Positions 7,342 through 17,254 of a stretch of DNA of 64,000 nucleotides are shown piece after piece. The notes beneath the pieces are model-generated. The model worked only from the letters and a program-made list of their open reading frames with translations. It made no database searches and was not told the origin of the DNA. How positions within the stretch are numbered: the stretch's first letter is position 1; every line of letters begins with the position of its first letter. Both the position numbers and the translations under genes were made by a program. The stretch comes from an uncultured bacterium (GTDB lineage: Bacteria > Muiribacteriota > Ozemobacteria > Ozemobacterales > Ozemobacteraceae): the NCBI GenBank assembly GCA_937949615.1, contig CALEDQ010000008.1, positions 868,001 through 932,000 on the forward strand. The letters are read 5' to 3'.

Positions 7342-10300
7342 ATGGCCGGAAAAAGCCGCAGTCTTAATTTTGTTCTGCTTGTTTGTGCATTGATCGGTGC
7401 AGCTCTATTTTATGGCTGCGGCGGAGGCGGCGGGAATTCGTCCGATCCGCTCCCCGTTCCAATAATGCAGATTTCCGGCAATATCAAATCGTCGGCCGAA
7501 CTTGCAAATATTGCCTACGAAGGAAATCTGCTGCCGGACGCTCGTGCACAGTTTGCTGCCCCCGGAGTCACTGTGCATCTTGAATCCGATGCGACAAAAA
7601 GCACAACGACAGACAGCAATGGCAACTACGTTCTGTCAGGGATTCCAGTCGGAACCCATCGAGTTGTTGCAAGAATCAGAACCTTGAGCGGCAAAACCTA
7701 CAAGGTAATTTCGAGTCCGGTAACCGTTTCAGAAAGAGCTGCCGAAGTTGTGGCCCCCCAGCTTGAACTTCGCCAGGCAACTGTGGCTCTCTCAGGCATA
7801 TTGAGGAAGGCAGATGGATCGGCTTTTCCCTTTGCACGTATGACGCTGTGGGGCGAACCATTCACGACTGACGCAAACGGAATTTTTTCAACACCACCTA
7901 TGCCTGAAGGCACCGTTGAAAACATCGTCATCACCAATTCCGGCTTTCAGGAAGTAAAAATCAACTCAAGCTTTGTCGAAAACGCGCCTTTCATCGAGCA
8001 GGTAGTTGTAAGCAGCGCCGCAACCAACCGGGCACCTACTGCAACCCTGACTGCGACGAAATATTCGGTGGACAGATTGTATGAAGTAAACCTCACCGGG
8101 GTTGCCTTAGACCCGGACAACAACATCGCTACCTATACGTGGTCAGCCAACAGTGGCTATTTCACTTCAAATATCGCGAGCGACACACAGCGCATGTGGG
8201 TTGCGCCAAATTCAGACACTATCGCCACCCTGACATTCACTGCGATTGACACTGCCGGTCTGAGAGGTTCTGCCAGCATTCAGGTCAAGGTTGGCAGGGG
8301 CATAGTCGTTCCGAACAACACTCCTGTAATCAGTAATATCACTGTTTCACCGGCCGATCTTTCAGGCAATCGAAATTACACCCTCTCTGCCACAGCCACT
8401 GATGCTGATGGCGACACACTCGCCTATTCCTGGAATGCCAGCGCAAGCAATGGCAACATTGGCAAACTTACCTCTTTGAACTCTTCGTCGATTGCCTGGG
8501 TTACCCCTGATGTCACAGCAACGACAAGCGTCACAATAACACTCACTGTCAATGATCTCAAAGAAAACGGCCTTAAATCTAGATCGCAGGTATTCACTGT
8601 TTCGCCGACCCGCATAAATCAGGCGCCGACAAATCTGGCGATAGATATCGCCGACCTCAACAATGTTGCCACAACAACTTTTTATGCCTACCGCGATTAT
8701 ATCCTCAAAGGATCAGCAACTGATCCTGAAGGCGAGACAACCACCTGGCAGTGGTCGGTCAACAAAGGCACTGTATATACCCCCACAGCTACAAGCACCA
8801 GATGGCTGACGCCATCGACGCCGCAGACTGCTGAAATAACGCTGACCGTAACCGATATCAAGGGCTCATCTTCAATTCTCAAGAAAACAGTGAACATTCT
8901 TGATTCAGGCCTGCAGAGACCTGATGTAAGCATTGTCGCTTCACCCTCGGGCAAAATCATCAAAGTTGCTCAGAATATTTCATTTGAAGGTCTGGCAACC
9001 ACCTCAGCCGGCGCCGATATAACTTCAGACCGCTTCACCTGGAGTGAAACCGATGGGGTCATCTCACCCGTTACAATTAATACCGGCAGCAAAACCATCA
9101 GCCGATCTTATGCCAAACCTGCTACTTACACCATTATTCTCGAAGCTCTCGATTATGTCGGTGTGCCCGGCACCTACGAATATTCATTCAGAGTTAACGC
9201 CACCCCGACCTCAACTATTTCTCAGCCGGCAAATAACGCCAGCTACGACCAGTATGCCGCGGTAACTTTCACCGCCAATGCCTCTGACACTGAAGATGGG
9301 GTTATAACAACCGACAGTCAGTTTGTCTGGACCTTTCCGGCACCCACAGGTGTAAAAACCGGTAGAACCTTTTCTCTGACCGATCTGGCGACCGGAACCC
9401 ATAACATCTCGCTTTCAGTAGCCGATGCGCTCGGCGATTTTTCGGCCACCTCGACGGTCAAAATCACCATCAACGAGAACCGGCCGCCTGTTGCGACCAT
9501 CACCGCTCCGGCCAACAACTCAACTGTTCTTATCAATACGCCACTCACCTTTACAGCAACCGCTTCTGACCCGGAAGACACAACCATTCCGGCCGGCAAC
9601 TTTTTCTGGACCTTCCCCGACCCGATAAATGCCACCACCGGAACTTCGATCACCGTCAGCAATCTGCTCGTCAGCACCCAGACAATCAAGCTTCAGGTCA
9701 TGGACAGCCGCGGGCGTTATTCTGCCACCAGAACCGTTGATGTATATGTTAACCGCCCGCCGGTCATCTCTATGATATCGATAGATTCAATAGCAAACGC
9801 TTCGGGCGCTGCCGTGCTGCTTGGTTCTCCAGCAAGATTTGGCGTCAGCGTCGACGATGAAGAAGGGCTTCTTAATCAGATCGCCTGGTACAGCGGAACA
9901 ACGCTTCTTGGCCTTGGTCAGTATATCGAAGTCAGCACCCTCACCGCCGGCCTGCACCCGATTGAAGTCAGAGCAACCGATAGACGCGGCGCCATTACAG
10001 CCTCACAGACCGGGGTTTTTATCAACGAACGCCCGGTCATGACGATCATAAACCCGGCAAATACAATTTCTGTTGGCCTGAGCCAGCCGATTCTATTCGA
10101 AGGCTCTGGAACAGACACTGTCGGCACTGTTGGTCTCGGCTCTTTCAGATGGTATGACTACAGCTACAAACTAGGAGCAACCAATACATTCAATGCCGGT
10201 CTCGGAAACAATACCTTCACCTTTGATGGCTATACAAAGGCTACTGAGTTTGGCACCCACACGATAACGCTCGAAGGAGCTGACCAGTATAATGCACTGG

Positions 10301-11826
10301 GCTTTGCTTACCGCGAAATATTCGTTAACAGCAAACCAACGGTGGCAATGACAAGTCCGGCTTCAGGCACTCGAATTGATACCGACAACGATGCCATCTT
10401 TACTGCAATGGTTTATGAGGACGACTCGGAAGACAGTCTGACCGTTCGCTGGTATGCCGATACTTATCCGTCGACTGTTCTTAAGACAGAGGTAGCAACC
10501 TCGTCGGCAACCGGCAAAGCATTCAGCTACAACACCGCTGCCCTGGCATCAGGATCTCATACAATTTTCTGTGAAGTCACCGACATGTATGGTCTGCAGG
10601 CAGTCGCCTCGACAGGCGTTTTCATCAACCGCCTGCCATATGCTCAAAGCGGAAAGATTCAGATTTCGACAACCCAGTATGCGACAGCTCCTGCCAATAT
10701 ACCGGTTTTCATATCTGCCAATCCAAGCATGAGCATCTCATTCTCTGTCGATGACTTTGACTACGAACTCAACGGCACCGTTAATGCGTATAAACCGGAA
10801 AATATCAAATGGGAATCAGACCGCGGACTTTTCGGCCCGGACAGCAAGGGCTCAAGCATTTCTCAGTCTTTCCCGATCGGCTACAATGAAGTCACAGCCA
10901 GAATTTACGATACCTTCTACCCACAGTTTGAGCATCAGGCCAGCACTTCTTACAAAATCGCATTCTATGTATGGCAGAGCAAAGATCTGTTAGTTGATGC
11001 CGGTGCAGTAGATATTCACGGAAATGGCGACACCCTGTTTATCTCAAGCAATCAGGGTCCGGCAATTCGCGAATTCAAATATACCGGTGGCGCCGAACCC
11101 AATCCGTATATTCTGGAAGACACAGACAGACTGCGTGATCTCAATGCAACTGCAACTTTGAATACTGTCTACTGCAGTTCTTACTCACAGGATTCAAAAG
11201 TAGTCGTTCTTGGAACTGACGGCAGTGATATTCTCTACAAATTTGAAGACATAACCAATCCGGTCTCTCATACTTTTGCAGGACTCGCCGGCGCAAGAAG
11301 CCTTGCCTGCAATACCCAGTATGCGACAATCGCATACTTTACCCGCGGCACAGAACTGGTTCCCTTCAATCCTTCGACATGGCAGGTTGATGGAACCGCT
11401 GTCAGCGCCGTTGACGGAGTTAATTTCGGCACTCTTGGCCGGGTGAGATATTCATATCTGACGACCGACTACACCAGCCGTGTTTTTGTTGCTGATACAA
11501 CCAACAACAGAGTGGTCAGGTTCATGACCGATTCTCTGAGTGAACCAAGAACTGTATCTGCTTCTTCTCCGATCGACATCGCTGCGACCAGGAAGCGCCT
11601 GCTGACTCTCAGCAACACCGACAGCAAGGTCACCCTGCATGCTGTCGATAATGCCAGCAGCTCGGTCATGATGAGTTTCGGCACGGCCGGTACCGGTGTC
11701 GGGCAGTTCAACAATCCTGTTTCTATCTATTTCTACGAAAAAGACCTTCTGGTTCTTGAATTAGGAAATGCTGGAAACAAGCGCCTGCAGCTAATCCGCA
11801 GCGGTCATGACGACTGGTTGAAATAA
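7342..11826 (+). CDS. Giant Ig/PKD-repeat lipoprotein with NHL-like C-terminus
   Basis: This 1494-residue protein has an N-terminal signal with Cys26 in F-Y-G-C-G-G-G-G-G, a slightly off-consensus lipobox followed by polyglycine. Residues ~40-145 and ~145-225 resemble carboxypeptidase regulatory-like domains (x-G-N-Y-V-L-S-G-I-P-V-G-T-H-R). About ten Ig/PKD/cadherin-like repeats follow to ~1150, each opening with N-x-x-P and holding A-x-D-x-D/E-G motifs, as in S-A-T-A-T-D-A-D-G-D-T-L-A-Y-S-W. The last ~290 residues look like a beta-propeller of NHL type: V-F-V-A-D-T-T-N-N-R-V-V-R and G-Q-F-N-N-P-V-S-I. It is probably anchored in the outer membrane with extended surface domains used in adhesion or scaffolding; this is inferred from architecture. 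G-rich sequence (GGGGG) precedes the ATG by about 11 bases. A terminator follows directly. Confidence 0.85.
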   Translation: MAGKSRSLNFVLLVCALIGAALFYGCGGGGGNSSDPLPVPIMQISGNIKSSAELANIAYEGNLLPDARAQFAAPGVTVHLESDATKSTTTDSNGNYVLSGIPVGTHRVVARIRTLSGKTYKVISSPVTVSERAAEVVAPQLELRQATVALSGILRKADGSAFPFARMTLWGEPFTTDANGIFSTPPMPEGTVENIVITNSGFQEVKINSSFVENAPFIEQVVVSSAATNRAPTATLTATKYSVDRLYEVNLTGVALDPDNNIATYTWSANSGYFTSNIASDTQRMWVAPNSDTIATLTFTAIDTAGLRGSASIQVKVGRGIVVPNNTPVISNITVSPADLSGNRNYTLSATATDADGDTLAYSWNASASNGNIGKLTSLNSSSIAWVTPDVTATTSVTITLTVNDLKENGLKSRSQVFTVSPTRINQAPTNLAIDIADLNNVATTTFYAYRDYILKGSATDPEGETTTWQWSVNKGTVYTPTATSTRWLTPSTPQTAEITLTVTDIKGSSSILKKTVNILDSGLQRPDVSIVASPSGKIIKVAQNISFEGLATTSAGADITSDRFTWSETDGVISPVTINTGSKTISRSYAKPATYTIILEALDYVGVPGTYEYSFRVNATPTSTISQPANNASYDQYAAVTFTANASDTEDGVITTDSQFVWTFPAPTGVKTGRTFSLTDLATGTHNISLSVADALGDFSATSTVKITINENRPPVATITAPANNSTVLINTPLTFTATASDPEDTTIPAGNFFWTFPDPINATTGTSITVSNLLVSTQTIKLQVMDSRGRYSATRTVDVYVNRPPVISMISIDSIANASGAAVLLGSPARFGVSVDDEEGLLNQIAWYSGTTLLGLGQYIEVSTLTAGLHPIEVRATDRRGAITASQTGVFINERPVMTIINPANTISVGLSQPILFEGSGTDTVGTVGLGSFRWYDYSYKLGATNTFNAGLGNNTFTFDGYTKATEFGTHTITLEGADQYNALGFAYREIFVNSKPTVAMTSPASGTRIDTDNDAIFTAMVYEDDSEDSLTVRWYADTYPSTVLKTEVATSSATGKAFSYNTAALASGSHTIFCEVTDMYGLQAVASTGVFINRLPYAQSGKIQISTTQYATAPANIPVFISANPSMSISFSVDDFDYELNGTVNAYKPENIKWESDRGLFGPDSKGSSISQSFPIGYNEVTARIYDTFYPQFEHQASTSYKIAFYVWQSKDLLVDAGAVDIHGNGDTLFISSNQGPAIREFKYTGGAEPNPYILEDTDRLRDLNATATLNTVYCSSYSQDSKVVVLGTDGSDILYKFEDITNPVSHTFAGLAGARSLACNTQYATIAYFTRGTELVPFNPSTWQVDGTAVSAVDGVNFGTLGRVRYSYLTTDYTSRVFVADTTNNRVVRFMTDSLSEPRTVSASSPIDIAATRKRLLTLSNTDSKVTLHAVDNASSSVMMSFGTAGTGVGQFNNPVSIYFYEKDLLVLELGNAGNKRLQLIRSGHDDWLK

Positions 11827-11843
11827 GCTGAATTTTAACGAAG

Positions 11844-11874
11844 CTGCCGGGGATAAAACCCCGGCAGTTTTTTT
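11844..11874 (+). terminator. Rho-independent terminator after the giant lipoprotein gene
   Basis: CTGCCGGGG and CCCCGGCAG form a 9-bp perfect stem with the loop ATAAAA and a seven-T tail. Confidence 0.9.
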
Positions 11875-11884
11875 ATGCGCCGAA

Positions 11885-11928
11885 AATTAAAGCGCCAGAG
11901 GCTTGAACAGGCCTCTGGCGCTTTAATT
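11885..11928 (-). terminator. Terminator of the dapA-trmFO operon
   Basis: AATTAAAGCGCCAGAGGC and GCCTCTGGCGCTTTAATT form an 18-bp perfect stem around an eight-base loop. On the minus strand it ends in TTTAATTTT, and it lies 17 bases past the trmFO stop. Confidence 0.8.
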
Positions 11929-11945
11929 GCGGACCAGAAAAAGAG

Positions 11946-13280
11946 TTAGAGCTGGTCGAAGAATTCTCTGAACTGGCGGCGCGCCTGGCGAATTATCTGT
12001 TCCTTGCGAACGTCGCCTTTGGCGCCTTCTTCACCGCTGAAAATACCGAAGTTGGCATTCATCGGATGAAAATCCTTATGCCCCTGGAAAGTGATGTAGT
12101 TGACCAGACCGCCGAGCATGGTGGCAGGTGGGGCAACGACCGGTTCTTTGCCGCTGATGATGCGAACGGCGTTGATGCCGGCAAGCAGACCGGTAGCTGC
12201 CGATTCGGTATAGCCTTCGACACCGCAGAGCTGGCCGGCGAAGAAAATGCGCGGGTCGCTGCGCAACTGCAAGGTCGGTGTAAGCAGTTCGGGCGAGTTG
12301 ATGTATGAGTTGCGGTGCATCTGGCCCAATCTGACGAATTCAGCCTTCTCAAGCCCTGGAATCATACTGAAAACACGCTTCTGCTCGGCATGTTTCAGAT
12401 TGGTCTGAAAACCGACCATATTGTAGAGGCTGGCGAGCAGGTTATCCTGGCGCAGCTGCACAACTGCATAAGGGCGCTTGCCGGTCTTCGGGTCGGTAAA
12501 ACCAACCGGTTTCAGAGGCCCGAAGCGCAATGAATCGACACCTGATTCGGCAATTATTTCGACCGGCTGGCAGGCATTAAAAAACTGTTTGCGCGCATTC
12601 TTTTCAAGGTCTGAAAGATCGATGCGCTCAGCTTCGAGCAACGCTTTGACGAACTCAAGATACTGTTCTTTGTTCATCGGGCAATTGAGATAATCGCCTT
12701 TGCCGGGCTCGCCATAGCGATTACCCTTGAAAGCGATTTCGCGGTCGATGCTGTCGGCAGCCACCAGAGGCGCAACGGCATCAAAAAATTCGAGTTTCTT
12801 TTTGCCAAGACGTTTTTGCAGGCTTTCGAGAAGAGCCGGCGAAGTCAGAGGCCCGGTAGCAACTATAACCAGGCCATCTTCTGGCAATTCGACCGCCTCT
12901 TCATTAACGAACTCAATAAGAGAATGGGTGCGCAGATAGCGGGTGATTTCGCGGGCGAAGGCACCTCGGTCGACGGCCAGAGCATTGCCGGCCGGCACCC
13001 GGTATTTGTAGGCGACTTCCATGAAATAGCTGCCCAGAAGGCGCATTTCTTCTTTAAGAAGCCCGGAAGCTCGATCTGGCAAATTGCTGCCAACTGAATT
13101 GCTGCATACCAGTTCAGCGAATTGATCGGTCGTATGGGCACCGGTGCTGACTTTCGGGCGCATTTCGATGAGACGCACTGGAATCTGGCGTCTGATAAGC
13201 TGAAAAACGGCCTCGGTGCCAGCGAGACCTGCACCAATAACAGTTACGGCGATTTCTTTATTCTTCCTGCTGCTCGTCAT
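11946..13280 (-). CDS. trmFO: Methylenetetrahydrofolate-tRNA uracil-5-methyltransferase TrmFO
   Basis: This 444-residue protein is full length for TrmFO (GidA-small family). The FAD-binding G-A-G-L-A-G-T-E-A lies at residues 16-24. Family stretches include E-L-V-C-S-N-S, G-P-L-K-P-V-G, Y-N-M-V-G-F-Q-T-N-L, and the C-terminal N-A-N-F-G-I. The enzyme makes 5-methyluridine at position 54 of tRNA using 5,10-methylene-THF as carbon donor and FADH2 as reductant, in the cytoplasm. This is the alternative to SAM-dependent TrmA. The ATG at 13280 lies inside the 3' end of topA, overlapping it by 23 bases; no better start lies downstream, so translation is probably coupled. It is the last gene of the operon. 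Confidence 0.95.
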   Translation of the reverse strand: MTSSRKNKEIAVTVIGAGLAGTEAVFQLIRRQIPVRLIEMRPKVSTGAHTTDQFAELVCSNSVGSNLPDRASGLLKEEMRLLGSYFMEVAYKYRVPAGNALAVDRGAFAREITRYLRTHSLIEFVNEEAVELPEDGLVIVATGPLTSPALLESLQKRLGKKKLEFFDAVAPLVAADSIDREIAFKGNRYGEPGKGDYLNCPMNKEQYLEFVKALLEAERIDLSDLEKNARKQFFNACQPVEIIAESGVDSLRFGPLKPVGFTDPKTGKRPYAVVQLRQDNLLASLYNMVGFQTNLKHAEQKRVFSMIPGLEKAEFVRLGQMHRNSYINSPELLTPTLQLRSDPRIFFAGQLCGVEGYTESAATGLLAGINAVRIISGKEPVVAPPATMLGGLVNYITFQGHKDFHPMNANFGIFSGEEGAKGDVRKEQIIRQARRQFREFFDQL

Positions 13281-15600
13281 TATCTGTGCTGCCTTCCGGG
13301 ATCGATTTAAACTTACAACCCTTACCTGAACACTTTATGTAATTACCAAGTTTTTTCGTCGCATGCCACACCAGCGGCGAACCACATTCCGGGCAGAGCT
13401 CACCGGTCGGTTTCGACCAGGTGGTCAAAGTACAGGTCGGGTAATTTGAACAACCATAGAACAGTCGGCCACGTTTTGACTTCTTCTCAAGCATTTTACC
13501 ATTACAGCCTTCGGCCGGACATGCCACACCAATTTCTTTCACTACCGGCCGGGTATTTTTGCAGGCCGGATAATTGGTGCAGGCAATAAAACGCCCGAAC
13601 TTACCATTACGGATATGCATATCAGAACCACACTTGTCGCATTTTTCTTCGACCAGCTCAAGTTCGCCGGGCTGCGGGGTGCCGACGCTTTCGAGAAGGG
13701 CTGTCATCTGCATCGGCGGCTGCGGAATGCCGTCGGCAAAAAGGAGCAGCTCTTCGGGAATATTGATCGTCGATTTACATTCAGGGTAACCAGAGCAGGC
13801 CAGAAACTTGCCGCTGCGGCCCATGCGTACAAGCATTGTCTGACCACATTTTTCGCATTTTATATCTGATTCGATCTGAACTTTTTCGACCTTTTCTTCA
13901 GCTGACTTGAGATCGCGCATGAAAGGCTCGTAAAATTCGCTTAAAACCTGCACCCAGTCGATTTCACCTTCTTCGATGCGATCGAGATGACTTTCCATGG
14001 TGGCGGTAAAGCCAGGATTGATGATGTCAGAGAAGCATTTTTCAAGAATGTGATTGACGAGAAAAGCGGCATCGGAAGGCTGAAATCTGCCATCGACCTT
14101 GCGCACGTATTTGCGCTGCTGAATGGTATCGACAATCGTGGCATAGGTTGATGGCCGGCCAATTCCTTCTTTTTCGAGGGTTTTGATGATCGAAGACTCG
14201 CTGTAGCGTGGCGGCGGGGAGGTAAAATTCTGCTCACCGGCGGCGCTGACAAGAGAAAGCTTTTCGCCCTTTTCGAGCGGCGGCAACTTCTGCTTGCCCT
14301 CTTCAGAAACTTCTGGCTCGGCATCTTCATCGCGACTGACGTTGTAAAGAGAGGTGAAGCCATCGAAAACCATGGTGGTGCCGGAAGCCTGCAGAATTGC
14401 CCCGTCGACATCGACCTCGACAGTAACGACGTTATAACGGGCATCGGCCATCTGAGAGGCAACGTAACGCCGCCAGACCAGCGTGTAGAGCTTTAATTGT
14501 TCTGGTTTGAGAAAGGCTGCCATCTGATCAGGAGTGCGATGTACCGAAGTCGGTCTGATGGCTTCGTGAGCATCCTGGGCGCCTTTTTTCATGCGGTAAG
14601 TGCGGGCGTGTGGCAGGCGGTATTCGCTGCTGAAATTCTCTTTAAGGTAGCCGTCAAGCTCAGTGAGGCCTTCGGGCGCAATACGCACCGAGTCGGTTCT
14701 CATATAGGTTATCAGACCGACCTGGCCCTCACTGCCAATTTCTACACCTTCATAAAGCTTCTGCGCTACCGACATGGTGCGGCGCGGTGTGAAACCGAAC
14801 TTCTGTGCGGCTTCAGCCTGCATGGTACTTGTGATAAATGGCGGCGGCGGCGCCTGTCGGCGTTCGCGACTGTTGACCGAAGTGACCTGCAGCTCAGCCG
14901 ATTTTATTTTTGCCAGAATCGCATCGGCGGTGGCTTTATCAGGAACAACCGTCTTTTTGCCAGAATATTTAACCAGCTTGAGCTGAAATTTACGTTGTTT
15001 TTCGCCTTTGACATCGGCGCTGAGAACCCAGTATTCCTCAGGTTTGAAAGCGAGAATTTCTTTCTCGCGCTGACAGATCAGAGCGACAGCAACTGACTGA
15101 ACGCGACCGGCCGACAGACCAAGACAGATTTTCTGCCACAGCAGTGGTGAAAGACGATAACCTACGAGACGATCGAGAATACGCCGCGACTGCTGCGCAT
15201 TTACCAGAGCAAAATCAATATTGCGCGGTTGCTCAAGCGATTTGAGAACGTCTTCCCTGGTAATCGAGTTGAAAGTGATGCGGCACTCAGACATCGGATC
15301 GATGTTGAGAACATTGGCAAGGTGCCAGCTGATCGCTTCGCCTTCGCGGTCAGGGTCAGGGGCGAGATAAATACGGTCGACGGTGCGGGCAACCTTCTGC
15401 AGTCGCAGAATAACTTCTTTGCGGTCTTTTACCACATGAAAATCAGGAACGAAACCATTTTCAGTGCTGACCCCGAATCTTGACGGCGGCAGATCGATGA
15501 CATGCCCCTTGCTGGCTTCGACAATAAAATCCTTGCCGAGAAACTTTGACAGTGTTTTGATCTTACCAGGTGATTCGACGATAATCAGATTTTTGGTCAT
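13258..15600 (-). CDS. topA: DNA topoisomerase I
   Basis: This 780-residue type IA topoisomerase has an N-terminal Toprim domain (acidic P-D-P-D-R-E-G-E at ~81-88) and the catalytic tyrosine Tyr299 in G-L-I-T-Y-M-R-T-D-S. Four C-terminal zinc ribbons follow (C-E-K-C-G-Q, C-D-K-C-G-S, C-P-A-E-G-C and C-P-E-C-G-S modules). It relaxes negative supercoils in the cytoplasm. The start is ATG at 15600 with GGGAGG upstream. The order dprA-smg-topA resembles the arrangement known from many diderm genomes. Its 3' end contains the start of trmFO, a tight pairing also common in bacteria. Confidence 0.96.
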   Translation of the reverse strand: MTKNLIIVESPGKIKTLSKFLGKDFIVEASKGHVIDLPPSRFGVSTENGFVPDFHVVKDRKEVILRLQKVARTVDRIYLAPDPDREGEAISWHLANVLNIDPMSECRITFNSITREDVLKSLEQPRNIDFALVNAQQSRRILDRLVGYRLSPLLWQKICLGLSAGRVQSVAVALICQREKEILAFKPEEYWVLSADVKGEKQRKFQLKLVKYSGKKTVVPDKATADAILAKIKSAELQVTSVNSRERRQAPPPPFITSTMQAEAAQKFGFTPRRTMSVAQKLYEGVEIGSEGQVGLITYMRTDSVRIAPEGLTELDGYLKENFSSEYRLPHARTYRMKKGAQDAHEAIRPTSVHRTPDQMAAFLKPEQLKLYTLVWRRYVASQMADARYNVVTVEVDVDGAILQASGTTMVFDGFTSLYNVSRDEDAEPEVSEEGKQKLPPLEKGEKLSLVSAAGEQNFTSPPPRYSESSIIKTLEKEGIGRPSTYATIVDTIQQRKYVRKVDGRFQPSDAAFLVNHILEKCFSDIINPGFTATMESHLDRIEEGEIDWVQVLSEFYEPFMRDLKSAEEKVEKVQIESDIKCEKCGQTMLVRMGRSGKFLACSGYPECKSTINIPEELLLFADGIPQPPMQMTALLESVGTPQPGELELVEEKCDKCGSDMHIRNGKFGRFIACTNYPACKNTRPVVKEIGVACPAEGCNGKMLEKKSKRGRLFYGCSNYPTCTLTTWSKPTGELCPECGSPLVWHATKKLGNYIKCSGKGCKFKSIPEGSTDNDEQQEE

Positions 15601-15631
15601 TGTTCCTCCCGGGCCATTGCTGGCACGGTCT

Positions 15632-16126
15632 TCAGTGCAGTATGGCAGAATGCGGTGCCGGCGCGGTTTCCTGCCCTTCCATTTCGGAAGCGGGCTTGTG
15701 CATGATGACAATCAGCTCGAGCCGTGAGGCCGAGACCTGTCGCATATCGGTTTTCCAGATATATTCGAGGACCTTCTCGAAATGCAGCGGAGTGATAACG
15801 CCATCTTCAACGAGTTTCAACAGAAGCTGCTGCGCTTCAGGCAGCAGGCGTGCAGCTTCGCAGGCGTGCAGATGCCTGACTCCACTCGGGCGCCCGTCAG
15901 AACTGTGTTTGCGGTCGCCGACCCTGACGATCGGGTCAACCTTCTGGGTAATCATGGCAACCAGATTCATGGCCGTGTCGATATCGCTGATTTTGAAACC
16001 CTTTTCGAGCAGCTTGCTGACCATCGGATCACGGCCGGTTTCGTCGACACCGCTGGTCTCAATTCGCTTGATGACAATACTCATGATCTTCATGATATTG
16101 GTCAACGGGCTTTTAATATTGTTCAT
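15632..16126 (-). CDS. smg: Smg/DUF494 family protein
   Basis: This 164-residue protein resembles Smg (DUF494) in its placement between dprA and topA. Its pattern is an N-terminal helical segment with a G-F-x-x-x-D-I-D-x-A motif, then G-V-I-T-P-L-H-F-E-K-V-L. The family has no established biochemical activity. The start is ATG at 16126, just three bases after the dprA stop, with AGG a few bases upstream. The last ~20 residues (M-E-G-Q-E-T-A-P-A-P) are low-complexity and may be a lineage-specific tail. Sequence identity to characterised Smg was not measured, so the call rests on motif recollection plus synteny. Confidence 0.75.
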   Translation of the reverse strand: MNNIKSPLTNIMKIMSIVIKRIETSGVDETGRDPMVSKLLEKGFKISDIDTAMNLVAMITQKVDPIVRVGDRKHSSDGRPSGVRHLHACEAARLLPEAQQLLLKLVEDGVITPLHFEKVLEYIWKTDMRQVSASRLELIVIMHKPASEMEGQETAPAPHSAILH

Positions 16127-16129
16127 AGC

Positions 16130-17254
16130 CTACCTTTTTTCATTCACTTTTTTTCTTGCCTGATAATTGCTTCCGGTTAGTTTAATCACATAATCTCTCA
16201 TTTCGAGCTGCAAAAGTAAAGAAAACAATCTTTCGCGCTGCCAGCCATTTTCGAGCAACCGATCGAGAGAAACGGGCTCTGATGCCAGTTGCGAGAGCAA
16301 TTTTTGCTCTTCATCCGTAAGATCATCTTCATGATTTTTTTCTGGCGCAACCGTTTTTTCGGGTAACAGAGCAGAATAATATCTGATGATTTCATCGGGG
16401 TCGGTCACGAGAATGCCGCCATCCTGCAGCAGACTCAAGGTTCCTTCAGATGTGCTCGATTTGATACTGCCGGGAATTGCGAAAATCTCGCGATTCTGCT
16501 CACCGGCCAGTCTGGCAGTTATCAGCGAACCACTGCGCGCACTGGCTTCGACAACCAGGGTCGCCACACACATGCCGGAAATAATGCGGTTGCGAACCGG
16601 AAAAAACCAGGGCCTGGCAATGGTGCCGGGTGCGTATTCAGAAATTACCGCACCCTTTTTGAGTATTGCATCGCGAATTTTAAGATTCCCCCGCGGATAG
16701 ACAACGTCAGGCCCGTTCGCAAGAACTGCGACCGTATGCCCGTCGGCTTCAAGGGCGCCACGATGCGCATAGGTATCGATACCCAGCGCCAGGCCGCTGA
16801 CCACGACGAAGCCTGCTTTCGCCAGCCGGCAACCGAAATCACGGGCAATATCGTAACCCATCTGAGTGCCGTTGCGGGCGCCAACTATGGCAATTGCCGG
16901 CGCATTGCCGAAATCAAGCCGGCCTCTGACAAACAAAGCGACCGGTGAATCAGGTATTTCGCGCAGCAGCGCCGGGTATTCTTCATCATTGAAGGTAACG
17001 AGCCTGACATCTTTGCGGTCAAGAACTTCAGGCGGGCAGACGGGTTCGATGCGGGCTGCCTCGGCAACAAAGCGCTCGGCGCGTCTCATATCCCAGCCTT
17101 TTATCGCCAGCAGATCGCTTTTAGTGGCGCGAAAAGCCCGCTGCGGAGTTTCGAATTCCTTGATCAGCCCGGCAGCAAGAGTAGCGCCGAGCCAGTTCAT
17201 GGCCGCCAGCTTAAGCCAGGGCAGTCTGCGGTCGGCAGAAAAGACATCAGCCAT
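16130..17254 (-). CDS. dprA: DNA processing protein DprA
   Basis: This 374-residue protein has an N-terminal helical, HhH/SAM-like region, a central Rossmann-type DprA domain and a C-terminal winged-helix segment (about 300-365). Visible family motifs are I-V-G-A-R-N-G-T, V-S-G-L-A-L-G-I-D-T-Y-A-H, N-G-P-D-V-V-Y-P, N-R-I-I-S-G and E-A-S-A-R-S-G-S. DprA binds incoming single-stranded DNA and loads RecA during natural transformation. The ATG at 17254 overlaps the end of the HEAT gene by eight bases, which suggests translational coupling. A GTG five codons upstream is possible but has no ribosome site. No other competence gene is in the window. Confidence 0.93.
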   Translation of the reverse strand: MADVFSADRRLPWLKLAAMNWLGATLAAGLIKEFETPQRAFRATKSDLLAIKGWDMRRAERFVAEAARIEPVCPPEVLDRKDVRLVTFNDEEYPALLREIPDSPVALFVRGRLDFGNAPAIAIVGARNGTQMGYDIARDFGCRLAKAGFVVVSGLALGIDTYAHRGALEADGHTVAVLANGPDVVYPRGNLKIRDAILKKGAVISEYAPGTIARPWFFPVRNRIISGMCVATLVVEASARSGSLITARLAGEQNREIFAIPGSIKSSTSEGTLSLLQDGGILVTDPDEIIRYYSALLPEKTVAPEKNHEDDLTDEEQKLLSQLASEPVSLDRLLENGWQRERLFSLLLQLEMRDYVIKLTGSNYQARKKVNEKR